A stretch of 64,000 bases of DNA, taken from NCBI RefSeq assembly GCF_022419205.1, contig NZ_JAJOZU010000002.1, forward strand, positions 372,001 through 436,000. Reading direction: 5' to 3'. The stretch is from Thermomonas alba (GTDB taxonomy: Bacteria > Pseudomonadota > Gammaproteobacteria > Xanthomonadales > Xanthomonadaceae). This document shows, piece after piece, positions 48,775 to 56,265 of this stretch. How positions within the stretch are numbered: position 1 is the first letter of the stretch; every line of letters begins with the position of its first letter. A program made the translations under genes and the position numbers. The notes under the pieces are model-generated. The model was not told the origin of the DNA. It saw only the letters and a list, made by a program, of their open reading frames with translations, and made no database searches.

Positions 48775-48797
48775 GCGCGCCCAGCCTGCACCGCCGC

Positions 48798-48828
48798 TTG
48801 CCAGATGCGCCGGATTGTGGGCTATATT
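48798..48828 (+). promoter_or_regulatory. Probable promoter of the lysM gene
   Basis: TTGCCA (48798-48803) and TATATT (48823-48828) with a 19-nt spacer, about 50 bp before ATG 48878. The spacer is slightly long, but both hexamers are good matches to the sigma-70 consensus. Confidence 0.5.
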
Positions 48829-48877
48829 GAGCGGGCTTTCAGGGGGTTTCGCCATACGCTGCGGGGAGATAGCGAAC

Positions 48878-50074
48878 ATGTTTGAACGGGTTTCCAACCT
48901 GATGCGTGCCAGCGCACCGCGTGCGCGCGGCTTGCGGGTCGTGTTGGCGGCGGCGCTGCTGACCGTGGCCAGCTATGCCGCCGCCTTGGAGCTGCGTGGC
49001 GACCATCCCGACACCTACGTCGTCAAGCGGGGCGACACGCTGTGGGACATTTCGGCCCGCTTCCTCAAGAAGCCGTGGCTGTGGCCGGAGATCTGGCAGG
49101 CCAATCCGCAGATCAAGAACCCGCATCTGATCTACCCCGGGGATGTGATCAGCCTGGCCTATCTGGATCGCGTCACCGCCAAGGTGACGCCCGGGGAGCG
49201 TACTGCCCGCCCGATCGACGCGGTGCCGCTGGCCGAAGTGGAGCCGTTCCTGAAGGATCTGCGCATCGTCGACAGCCTCGACGGGTTGCCCTACGTGGTC
49301 GGCCTGGAGGACAACCGCCTGCGCGCCAGCCGTGGCCAGGTAGCGTACGTGCGCGGGCTGGAAGGCGCCGCGCCGGGCCAGCGCTATCTGGTGGTGCGCC
49401 CCGAGAAACGCTACCGCATGCTCGAGCGCGCCGGCCTGTGCTGCGACCTGTTCCAGACCCAGGACCTGGACGCCCGCGGCCAGCCGGGCCTGAGCCAGGA
49501 CTCGCCGTGGACCGCGGCAGTCTTCCCGAGCAAGAACACCGAGTTCCTCGGCTACGAGCTGATGACCCAGACCGTGGGTACGGTGACCCGCATCGAAGTC
49601 GGCGGCATCCAGGCCACGACCCTGCTGCTCGACGCCGAAGGTCGCGACGTGCGGGTGGGCGATCGCCTGATTCCGGTCCAGGCGCAGCCCTATGACCTGC
49701 AGTTCTTCCCGCATCCGCCCAAGCAGCAGGCCGAGTACGGCCGTCTGACCGTGCTTTCGGTGGCCGACGCGGCGCGCTTTGGCGGCACCCGCGACGTGAT
49801 CGCGATCTCCGGCGGCAGCCGTCAGGGCATCGACAACGGCACCGTATTCTCGATCTGGCGCCGCGGCGATTCGGTGGTGGACCGCGTGCGCGACGGTCTG
49901 GATCGCGATGAGTCGCTCACCCTGCACGAATCCAAGGTGCGCCTGCCCGACGAGTTCGCCGGGCACGCCATGGTGTTCCGCACCTTCGACAACGTCAGCT
50001 ACGCGCTCGTCATGAGCAGCGTCAAGCCGACGCGTATCGGCTACGAGCTCAAGCATCCGGATGCGGCCTACTGA
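48878..50074 (+). CDS. LysM-domain exported protein
   Basis: A 398-residue protein with an N-terminal signal (hydrophobic GLRVVLAAALLTVASYAAA, about residues 22-40). A LysM peptidoglycan-binding domain follows at about 50-105: TYVVKRGDTLWDISARFLKK then NPQIKNPHLIYPGDVISL. The remaining 290 residues are a conserved domain of unknown role often found with LysM beside dprA in gammaproteobacteria. GGGGAG lies 9 nt before ATG 48878. A periplasmic, wall-associated protein is expected. Confidence 0.9.
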   Translation: MFERVSNLMRASAPRARGLRVVLAAALLTVASYAAALELRGDHPDTYVVKRGDTLWDISARFLKKPWLWPEIWQANPQIKNPHLIYPGDVISLAYLDRVTAKVTPGERTARPIDAVPLAEVEPFLKDLRIVDSLDGLPYVVGLEDNRLRASRGQVAYVRGLEGAAPGQRYLVVRPEKRYRMLERAGLCCDLFQTQDLDARGQPGLSQDSPWTAAVFPSKNTEFLGYELMTQTVGTVTRIEVGGIQATTLLLDAEGRDVRVGDRLIPVQAQPYDLQFFPHPPKQQAEYGRLTVLSVADAARFGGTRDVIAISGGSRQGIDNGTVFSIWRRGDSVVDRVRDGLDRDESLTLHESKVRLPDEFAGHAMVFRTFDNVSYALVMSSVKPTRIGYELKHPDAAY

Positions 50075-50100
50075 GCGCTCCGGCGTTTTCCGAGGCATCC

Positions 50101-51312
50101 ATGCGACGGCGCCCGAGGGCGCCGTCGTCACATTTGGACGACGCTGTCGGCATGTCGCCGAGCGTCGAGACCGCCGAACACGAAGCCCTGCTGCGCCTGC
50201 TGCTGAGCGGCGCCCCCGCCGCCAGCCTGCGTCGCCTGCTGGACAGCCACGGCAGCGGGGTGGCCGCGCTGGCGGCCGGCACGCGCGACTGGGCCAGCCA
50301 CGGCCTGGACGCGGCGGCCTGTCGCGCCCTGCGCAATCCTGATCCAGACGCGTTCGGGCGGGCGCTCGCCTGGCTCTCCGCCAGCCCTGCCCATTGCCTG
50401 CTGAGCTGGGCCCACCCGGACTACCCGCCGCTGCTGCGGCGGATCGCCACCCCGCCGCCGATGCTGTTCGTGGCCGGTGACCCGGCCCTGCTGTGGCAGC
50501 CCATGGTCGCCATCGTCGGCAGTCGTGCCGCGACGGCGGGCGGCAACGCCAATGCCGCGCTGTTTGCCACCGCGCTGGCACGCGCCGGGCTGTGCATCGG
50601 CAGCGGGCTGGCCACGGGTATCGATGCCGCGGCGCATGCGGCGACCCTGGAGGCCGGCGGCGCGACGGTCGCCGTGCTGGGCACCGGGCCTGACCTCGCC
50701 TATCCGCCCAGCAATGCCGGGTTGCTCGCGCGCATCGGCAAGGCCGGCGCGGTGATTTCCGAATATCCGCCCGGCACGCCGCCGCGACGTGCGCAGTTTC
50801 CCAGCCGCAACCGGATCCTGGCCGGGCTGGCGCTCGGCGTGGTCGTGGTGGAGGCGGCGGTGCGCTCCGGCGCGCTGATCACCGCGCGGCTGGCCGGCGA
50901 GGCCGGGCGTGAGGTGTTCGCCTTGCCCGGCTCCATTCACAATCCGATGGCACGCGGCTGCCACCGCCTGATCCGCGAGGGCGCGCAGCTGGTGGAGACG
51001 CCGGAGGACGTGCTGGAGACGCTGGCACCGATGGTGCGCGACCTGGCGTGCGCCCTGCGTGGCACCTTGGCCATCGAGAGCGGCATCGAAGGCGCGCTGA
51101 CGCGCGCGCCGGGGGTGGATACCGAGGCTCCCGCGGCCGATGCCGCGCAGGTGCGCCTGTGGCGGGCGTTGGGCCACGATCCGGTTGACCTGGACACCCT
51201 GGCCGAGCGCACCGGATTGACGGTGGCCGAGCTGTCGCCCATGCTGCTGGCGATGGAGCTGGAGGGCCGCGTCGCGGCAGAATACGGGCGCTATACCCGG
51301 ATCGCACGCTGA
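50101..51312 (+). CDS. dprA: DNA-processing protein DprA (Smf)
   Basis: A 403-residue protein that loads RecA on incoming single-stranded DNA in transformation. The Rossmann-like core has VAIVGSRAATAGGNANA, SGLATGIDAAAH, VAVLGTGPDLAYPPSN, FPSRNRILAGLA and VVEAAVRSGALITARLA. A C-terminal winged-helix domain (about 345-400) follows. ATG 50101 has GAGG 5 nt upstream and is chosen; ATG 50152 is an alternative, 17 codons later, beyond a hairpin at 50105-50126. It suggests the organism may be naturally competent. Confidence 0.92.
   Translation: MRRRPRAPSSHLDDAVGMSPSVETAEHEALLRLLLSGAPAASLRRLLDSHGSGVAALAAGTRDWASHGLDAAACRALRNPDPDAFGRALAWLSASPAHCLLSWAHPDYPPLLRRIATPPPMLFVAGDPALLWQPMVAIVGSRAATAGGNANAALFATALARAGLCIGSGLATGIDAAAHAATLEAGGATVAVLGTGPDLAYPPSNAGLLARIGKAGAVISEYPPGTPPRRAQFPSRNRILAGLALGVVVVEAAVRSGALITARLAGEAGREVFALPGSIHNPMARGCHRLIREGAQLVETPEDVLETLAPMVRDLACALRGTLAIESGIEGALTRAPGVDTEAPAADAAQVRLWRALGHDPVDLDTLAERTGLTVAELSPMLLAMELEGRVAAEYGRYTRIAR
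50105..50126 (+). other. Hairpin at the lysM-dprA junction
   Basis: Perfect 9-bp stem GACGGCGCC (50105-50113) and GGCGCCGTC (50118-50126) with a 4-nt loop, 31 nt after the lysM stop. No T-run follows. If dprA starts at 50101 the stem covers its first codons and would dampen translation; if it starts at 50152 the stem sits in the spacer. Confidence 0.5.
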
Positions 51313-51375
51313 CGGCATGGCCATGACCAGGCGAGGCGGGTGATCCAGCATCCCCGCGCGGCGGGGCGGAGCCTA

Positions 51376-51864
51376 ATGAAAGAGACCATCCTCGATGTCC
51401 TGCTGTATCTGTTCGAGCACTACCTGGCCGGGGAAGACCTGGCGGTTTCGGACGTGCTGGCGGCGGCCGACACCCCGTTGATGGGCGAGCTGGCGAAGGC
51501 CGGTTTTTCGCCGGCGGAGATCGGCAAGGCATTCGACTGGCTGGATGCCCTGACCCGGCAGCGCCCGCTCGCGCGCCAGCCGCGAGGCGATGGCCCGGTG
51601 CGGATCTTCCATCCCGAGGAGCTGGCGCGGCTGGACGTGCAGGCGCGTGGCTTCCTGCTCACCCTGGAGCAGCATGGCGTGCTGAACGCCGACCAGCGCG
51701 AGCTGGTGCTGGACCGTGCGCTGGCGCTGGATCAGGACGAAGTGACGCGGGACGACCTCAAATGGGTGGTGCTGATGGTGCTGTTCGACCAGCCCGGCAG
51801 TGAGGCCGCCTATGCCTGGATGGAAACCCAGATCCTGGCCGACGATCCTGAGCCGCTGCATTGA
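51376..51864 (+). CDS. smg: Smg family protein (DUF494)
   Basis: A 162-residue protein matching E. coli Smg: [16 protein letters not shown] at the start, [21 protein letters not shown], and [18 protein letters not shown] near the end. All-helical and cytoplasmic; function not established. ATG 51376 has GGAG 5-6 nt upstream. The position between dprA and topA is conserved in gammaproteobacteria. Confidence 0.94.
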   Translation: MKETILDVLLYLFEHYLAGEDLAVSDVLAAADTPLMGELAKAGFSPAEIGKAFDWLDALTRQRPLARQPRGDGPVRIFHPEELARLDVQARGFLLTLEQHGVLNADQRELVLDRALALDQDEVTRDDLKWVVLMVLFDQPGSEAAYAWMETQILADDPEPLH

Positions 51865-51926
51865 GCGGCCCGCTGCGCCTGGCGCGCTTGACAGCGCCCC
51901 TGCCGGCGTGATTCCACTATAAAAAG

Positions 51927-51950
51927 CGCCCGGGGCATCCGCTCCGGGCG
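51927..51950 (+). terminator. Hairpin between smg and topA
   Basis: A 10-bp stem with one G-T pair: CGCCCGGGGC (51927-51936), loop ATCC, GCTCCGGGCG (51941-51950), followed by TCGGTTTCTG. It is preceded by AAAAAG. It probably terminates the dprA-smg transcript, but it could instead form the 5' end of the topA mRNA, because TATAAA lies just upstream (51918-51923). Confidence 0.65.
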
Positions 51951-52008
51951 TCGGTTTCTGCGGACGCCCTTGCTCCGCGTGGTCCCTGCGCACCGGAACG
52001 CTTCATTC

Positions 52009-54507
52009 ATGGCCAAGAACCTGCTCATCGTCGAATCGCCGGCCAAGGCCAAGACGATCAACAAATATCTGGGCAAGGATTTCACCGTCCTGGCCAGCTA
52101 CGGCCATGTGCGCGATCTGGTGCCGAAGGAAGGCGCGGTCGATCCCGAGCGCGGTTTTGCGATGCGCTACGAGACGATCGAGAAGAATGAAAAGCACATC
52201 GATGCGATCGCCAGGGCCGCCAAGACGGCCGAACATCTGTATCTGGCCACCGACCCGGACCGCGAGGGCGAGGCGATCAGCTGGCACATCGCCGAAATCC
52301 TGAAGGAGCGCAACCTGCTCGAAGGCAAGACGCTGCAGCGGGTGGTGTTCACCGAGATCACACCGCGCGCGATCAAGGAGGCGCTGCAGCATCCGCGCAC
52401 GATCGCTTCCAGTCTGGTGGATGCGCAGCAGGCGCGGCGCGCGCTCGATTACCTGGTCGGCTTCAACCTGTCGCCGGTGCTGTGGCGCAAGATCAAGGCG
52501 GGCCTCTCCGCCGGACGCGTGCAGTCGCCGGCGCTGCGCATGATCGTCGAGCGCGAAGAGGAGATCGAGGCATTCGTCCCGCGCGAATACTGGACGGTCG
52601 AGGCCGAGTGCGCGCATCCGGCGCAGCCGTTCACCGCCAAGCTGGTCAGGCTGGACGGACGCAAGTTCGAACAGTTCACCCTCACCGATGGCGCCAGCGC
52701 GGAGGCTGCGCGGCAGCGCATCCAGCAGGCCGCCGGCGGGCGCCTGCACGTCACCGACGTGGCCAGCAAGGAGCGCAAGCGTCGGCCGGCGCCGCCGTTC
52801 ACCACCTCCACCCTGCAGCAGGAGGCGGCGCGCAAGCTCGGCTTCACCACCCGCAAGACCATGCAGGTGGCGCAGAAGCTGTACGAGGGCGTCGCCCTGG
52901 GTGAGGAGGGCACGGTCGGTTTGATTTCGTACATGCGAACGGATTCGGTCAATCTGTCGCAGGACGCGCTGGCCGAGATCCGCGACGTGATCGCACGCGA
53001 TTTCGGCACCGATGCGCTGCCGGACAGGCCCAACCTGTACCAGACCAAGTCGAAGAACGCGCAGGAGGCGCACGAAGCGATTCGCCCGACCTCCGCCCTG
53101 CGCACGCCGGCGCAGGTGGCGCGCTTTCTGAGCGAAGACGAGCGCAGGCTGTACGAGCTGATCTGGAAGCGCACGATCGCCAGCCAGATGATTCCGGCCA
53201 CGCTCAATACGGTGACGGTGGAGCTGGCGGCCGGCACGCAGCACGCTTTTCGCGCCAGCGGCACCACCGTGGTCGTGCCTGGCTTTCTTGCCGTGTATGA
53301 GGAGGGCAAGGACAACAAGGACGACGAGGACGAAGCCCGCAAGCTGCCGCTGATGAAGCCCGGCGAGGACGTGCCGCTGGAGCGCCTGCATGCCGACCAG
53401 CATTTCACCCAGCCGCCGCCGCGCTACACCGAGGCCTCGCTGGTGAAGGCGTTGGAGGAATATGGCATCGGCCGCCCGTCCACCTACGCCGCCATCATCC
53501 AGACCCTGCTGGGCAAGCAGTACGCCGTGCTCGAAGGCCGCGCCTTCAAGCCGACCGACATCGGCCGCGCGGTCAGCAAGTTCCTGTCCAGCCATTTTGG
53601 CAAGTACGTCGATTACGACTTCACCGCCAACCTCGAGGACGAGCTGGACGCCGTCAGCCGCGGCGAGGAGGACTGGATCCCGCTGATGGAGAAATTCTGG
53701 GGCCCGTTCAAGGCGCTGGTGGACGACAAGAAGGCCAGCCTCGACAAGGCCGATGCCGGCAGCGTGCGCGTGCTCGGCATTGATCCCGCCAGCGGCCGCC
53801 CGGTCAGCGCGCGGATCGGTAAGTTCGGCCCGCTGGTGCAGATCGGCACCGTCGAGGATGCGGAGAAGCCGCGCTTCGCATCGCTGCGGCCGGGCCAAAG
53901 CATCTACAGCATCAGTCTGGAGGAGGCGCTGAAGCTGTTCGAGATGCCGCGCCGGCTGGGCGTGGACGCCAATGGCGCGGAGGTGAGCGTGGGCATCGGC
54001 CGCTTTGGTCCGTTCGTCAAGCGCGGCAGCACCTATGCGTCGCTGAAGAAGGAGGACGACCCCTACACCATCGATCTGGCGCGCGCGCTGTTCCTGATCG
54101 AAGAGAAGGAAGCGATCGCGCGCAACCGTGTCATCAAGGAATGGCCGGATCACGGGGTGCAGGTGCTCAACGGCCGCTTCGGCCCCTACCTCAGCGACGG
54201 CAAGCGCAACGGCAAGATCCCCAAAGACCGCGATCCGGCCTCGCTCACCCTCGCCGAGGCCCTGCAGCTGCTGGAGGAAACCGGCAAGCCGGTGCGCAAG
54301 GCGCTTTCGGCGCAAAAGACGCCAGCGAAGAAAACGGCCGCGAAGAAAACCACTGCGAAGAAGGCGGCCGCCAAGAAGGCGGCGAGTGACGCGCCGGCGG
54401 TCAAGAAAGCCGCGACGAAAACGACCAAGGCCAAGAGCGCGGCGGCGAAAAAAGCAGCGAAGAAAAGCGCCGGCGTGAAGAGGGCGCCATCCCAGGCGCC
54501 ATTCTGA
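52009..54507 (+). CDS. topA: DNA topoisomerase I with histone H1-like tail
   Basis: An 832-residue type IA topoisomerase. The TOPRIM domain (1-130) has LLIVESPAKAKTI and ATDPDREGEAISWH. The catalytic Tyr308 is in GLISYMRTDSVNLS. After residue 590 come three Toprim_C-type repeats (for example RIGKFGPLVQIG and RFGPFVKRGS) in place of the Cys4 zinc fingers of the E. coli enzyme; no Cys clusters are present. The last 65 residues are almost only Lys, Ala and Thr (AKKTTAKKAAAKKAA), like histone H1, and likely bind DNA. It relaxes negative supercoils. Confidence 0.97.
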   Translation: MAKNLLIVESPAKAKTINKYLGKDFTVLASYGHVRDLVPKEGAVDPERGFAMRYETIEKNEKHIDAIARAAKTAEHLYLATDPDREGEAISWHIAEILKERNLLEGKTLQRVVFTEITPRAIKEALQHPRTIASSLVDAQQARRALDYLVGFNLSPVLWRKIKAGLSAGRVQSPALRMIVEREEEIEAFVPREYWTVEAECAHPAQPFTAKLVRLDGRKFEQFTLTDGASAEAARQRIQQAAGGRLHVTDVASKERKRRPAPPFTTSTLQQEAARKLGFTTRKTMQVAQKLYEGVALGEEGTVGLISYMRTDSVNLSQDALAEIRDVIARDFGTDALPDRPNLYQTKSKNAQEAHEAIRPTSALRTPAQVARFLSEDERRLYELIWKRTIASQMIPATLNTVTVELAAGTQHAFRASGTTVVVPGFLAVYEEGKDNKDDEDEARKLPLMKPGEDVPLERLHADQHFTQPPPRYTEASLVKALEEYGIGRPSTYAAIIQTLLGKQYAVLEGRAFKPTDIGRAVSKFLSSHFGKYVDYDFTANLEDELDAVSRGEEDWIPLMEKFWGPFKALVDDKKASLDKADAGSVRVLGIDPASGRPVSARIGKFGPLVQIGTVEDAEKPRFASLRPGQSIYSISLEEALKLFEMPRRLGVDANGAEVSVGIGRFGPFVKRGSTYASLKKEDDPYTIDLARALFLIEEKEAIARNRVIKEWPDHGVQVLNGRFGPYLSDGKRNGKIPKDRDPASLTLAEALQLLEETGKPVRKALSAQKTPAKKTAAKKTTAKKAAAKKAASDAPAVKKAATKTTKAKSAAAKKAAKKSAGVKRAPSQAPF

Positions 54508-54539
54508 TGGCCATCACTTGAGCAGCAAAGGCGCCTTGC

Positions 54540-54878
54540 ATGAGCCCGGGCAACCTCGCCCTGCGCTTCCTGCTGGAACTTGCGGCGCTGGCCGCGTTTT
54601 CGGTGTGGGGCCTGCGCGTGGGCACCACGATGGGCGCCTCGTTTGCGCTGGCCGTGTTCGCGCCGCTGGCTGCCGGCGCGCTGTGGGGTCTATGCGTCTC
54701 GCCCAGAGCGCGGTTGTCCTTGCCGATGCCGGCGCGCTTGGGGGTCGAACTGGGGCTGTTCGCGCTGGCCGTGCTGGCGCTGCTTCAAGCCGGCGCCTAC
54801 GGCTGGGCGTGGACGCTGGCCGCAGCGGTCGCGCTGCACCAGGGCTGGCGCGCGCTGGAACGGCCATGGCGGGGATGA
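54540..54878 (+). CDS. YrdB family inner-membrane protein (DUF2568)
   Basis: A 112-residue, four-helix hydrophobic protein. The start LALRFLLELAALAAFSVWG and the later ARLGVELGLFALAVLALL, ending ALHQGWRALERPW, fit the DUF2568/YrdB family of small membrane proteins with unknown function. It follows topA by 32 nt in the same direction and may be co-transcribed with it. Confidence 0.8.
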   Translation: MSPGNLALRFLLELAALAAFSVWGLRVGTTMGASFALAVFAPLAAGALWGLCVSPRARLSLPMPARLGVELGLFALAVLALLQAGAYGWAWTLAAAVALHQGWRALERPWRG

Positions 54879-54906
54879 GATGAGGCGCGCCTGAAGCGCC
54901 TGAGCG

Positions 54907-54924
54907 CGGGGGTTTCGTCCCCCG
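54907..54924 (+). other. Short GC hairpin between the YrdB and DUF4124 genes
   Basis: CGGGGG (54907-54912), loop TTTCGT, CCCCCG (54919-54924). It lies 28 nt after the YrdB-family stop. No T-run follows, so it is at best a weak terminator. Confidence 0.4.
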
Positions 54925-54947
54925 TTGCGGCGCGCCAAGATAGCGGC

Positions 54948-55613
54948 ATGCGCGTTGCCGCCGCCCTGCTCTTCTGCCTGCTGCCCGCCGTCGCCGGTGC
55001 GACACAGGCGCCCCCCGCGACCGCATCGCCGCCGGTCACCGTGTACCGATGTACCGATGCTGCCGGTAAGGTCAGCCTGCAAGACGCGCCCTGCCCGCGC
55101 GGGCAGCGCCAGCAGGAGCGCCTGATGCAGCGCCCGCAGGATGCGTCGCGCACGCTCGTGTCGCCGCCGCGCCGTTCTGATCCTGCGCCGCCGCCTCCGC
55201 CGCGCACGGTCTACCTGGCGCCGCCGCAGCCGCTGTACGAATGCGTCACGCCCGACGGTACCCGCTATACCAGCGACGATGGCCGCGGCAATCCGCGCTG
55301 GGTGCCGCTGTGGACGCTGGGCTACCGCCTGCCGCGGCCCGCCGCCGCGGGCGGGTCCGATCCCGCCGCGCCGGCTCCTTCCGACCCGGTCGGCGGTCAC
55401 CATCACTGGCCATTTTTGGTCGGTGGCGGCGGCACTTGGGTGCGCGATGACTGCGTCATGCTGCCGCCGCAGGAGGCCTGCGCGCGTCTGCGCGATCGTC
55501 GCGCCGAGCTGCGCACCCGCTTCTTCAACGCGCAGGAAAAGGAGCGCGATGTCCTGCGTCGCGAAGAGCGCGCGCTCAACGCGCGCCTCGACAACGATTG
55601 CGGCGGGCACTGA
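54948..55613 (+). CDS. Exported DUF4124-domain protein, copy 1
   Basis: A 221-residue protein with a signal peptide (1-18, ending AGA). The DUF4124 unit follows at about 30-55: VYRCTDAAGKVSLQDAPCPRG, with the two cysteines typical of the family. A Pro-rich linker leads to a second YECVTPDGTRYTSD unit near 95, and a C-terminal helical segment with two cysteines (CVMLPPQEACARL). It is probably periplasmic. The function of DUF4124 proteins is unknown. CAAGAT lies 6 nt before the ATG, a weak leaderless-type arrangement. A paralogue follows immediately. Confidence 0.8.
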   Translation: MRVAAALLFCLLPAVAGATQAPPATASPPVTVYRCTDAAGKVSLQDAPCPRGQRQQERLMQRPQDASRTLVSPPRRSDPAPPPPPRTVYLAPPQPLYECVTPDGTRYTSDDGRGNPRWVPLWTLGYRLPRPAAAGGSDPAAPAPSDPVGGHHHWPFLVGGGGTWVRDDCVMLPPQEACARLRDRRAELRTRFFNAQEKERDVLRREERALNARLDNDCGGH

Positions 55614-55616
55614 AGG

Positions 55617-56249
55617 ATGCGCCGGCTCGCCTGCCTGCTCTGGCTGTACACGCTGGCGGCGCCGGCGCTGGCGCAGGAAACCGTGTTCTACAAATGCACC
55701 GACGCCCAGGGCCGGGTGTCGATGCAGAACGGCACCCCGTGTGCGCCGGGGCTGCGCCAAGAGGTTCGCCGGGTAGGCGAGGTCAAGGCCATACCCGCAG
55801 CGCCGCCCAAGCCGGCTGCCTCCGCGCCGTCGCCGCCGCAGTATGGAGAGTTCATCCAGGTCGGCGGCCCGCCCACGCGCCGCGCTCCGGCGGCGGAGGC
55901 CGCCGCGCTGCCGGCGCCGCCGCCGCTGTATCAATGCCGGACCTGGGACGGCGCGACCTACTACGGCGAGGAGGCCAACCCGCCTGCGCGCTGCGCGCCG
56001 CTGCAGGTGGTCGGCATCGACGGCCGTCCGGGACAGGGCCTGGCCGCGGCCTGCGAGGTCAGGCACGACGCGTGCACCGAAGTGCCCGCCGATCAGCTAT
56101 GCGCGGCCTGGTATCGACGGCTGGACGAAGCCGAGTTCAGGCTGCGCTATGCCGACGACGACAGCCGCCGTGCGCGCCAGACCGAGCTGAACGCGATCGC
56201 GGCCAAGGTCGAGGCCAGCCGCTGCGCCACCCGCGCGCCTGCGCCCTGA
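55617..56249 (+). CDS. Exported DUF4124-domain protein, copy 2
   Basis: A 210-residue protein starting 3 nt after the previous stop. Signal peptide 1-19 (ending ALAQ), then FYKCTDAQGRVSMQNGTPC (DUF4124), a Pro/Ala linker, a second unit YQCRTWDGATYYGEEANP and a Cys-containing helical end. It has the same order of parts as copy 1, so the two arose by tandem duplication and have since diverged. Tight spacing implies co-translation. Function unknown. Confidence 0.8.
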   Translation: MRRLACLLWLYTLAAPALAQETVFYKCTDAQGRVSMQNGTPCAPGLRQEVRRVGEVKAIPAAPPKPAASAPSPPQYGEFIQVGGPPTRRAPAAEAAALPAPPPLYQCRTWDGATYYGEEANPPARCAPLQVVGIDGRPGQGLAAACEVRHDACTEVPADQLCAAWYRRLDEAEFRLRYADDDSRRARQTELNAIAAKVEASRCATRAPAP

Positions 56250-56265
56250 TCGGCATTACCGCGAC

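Noticed and set aside
51888-51923. TTGACA and TATAAA upstream of topA as a sigma-70 promoter
   Set aside because: The spacer is 24 nt, far beyond 17 plus or minus 2. One of the two boxes may still be used with another partner.
54309-54480. Short repeats resembling a microsatellite or array at the end of topA
   Set aside because: They are in-frame Lys/Ala codons of the topoisomerase tail, not a CRISPR array or a noncoding repeat.
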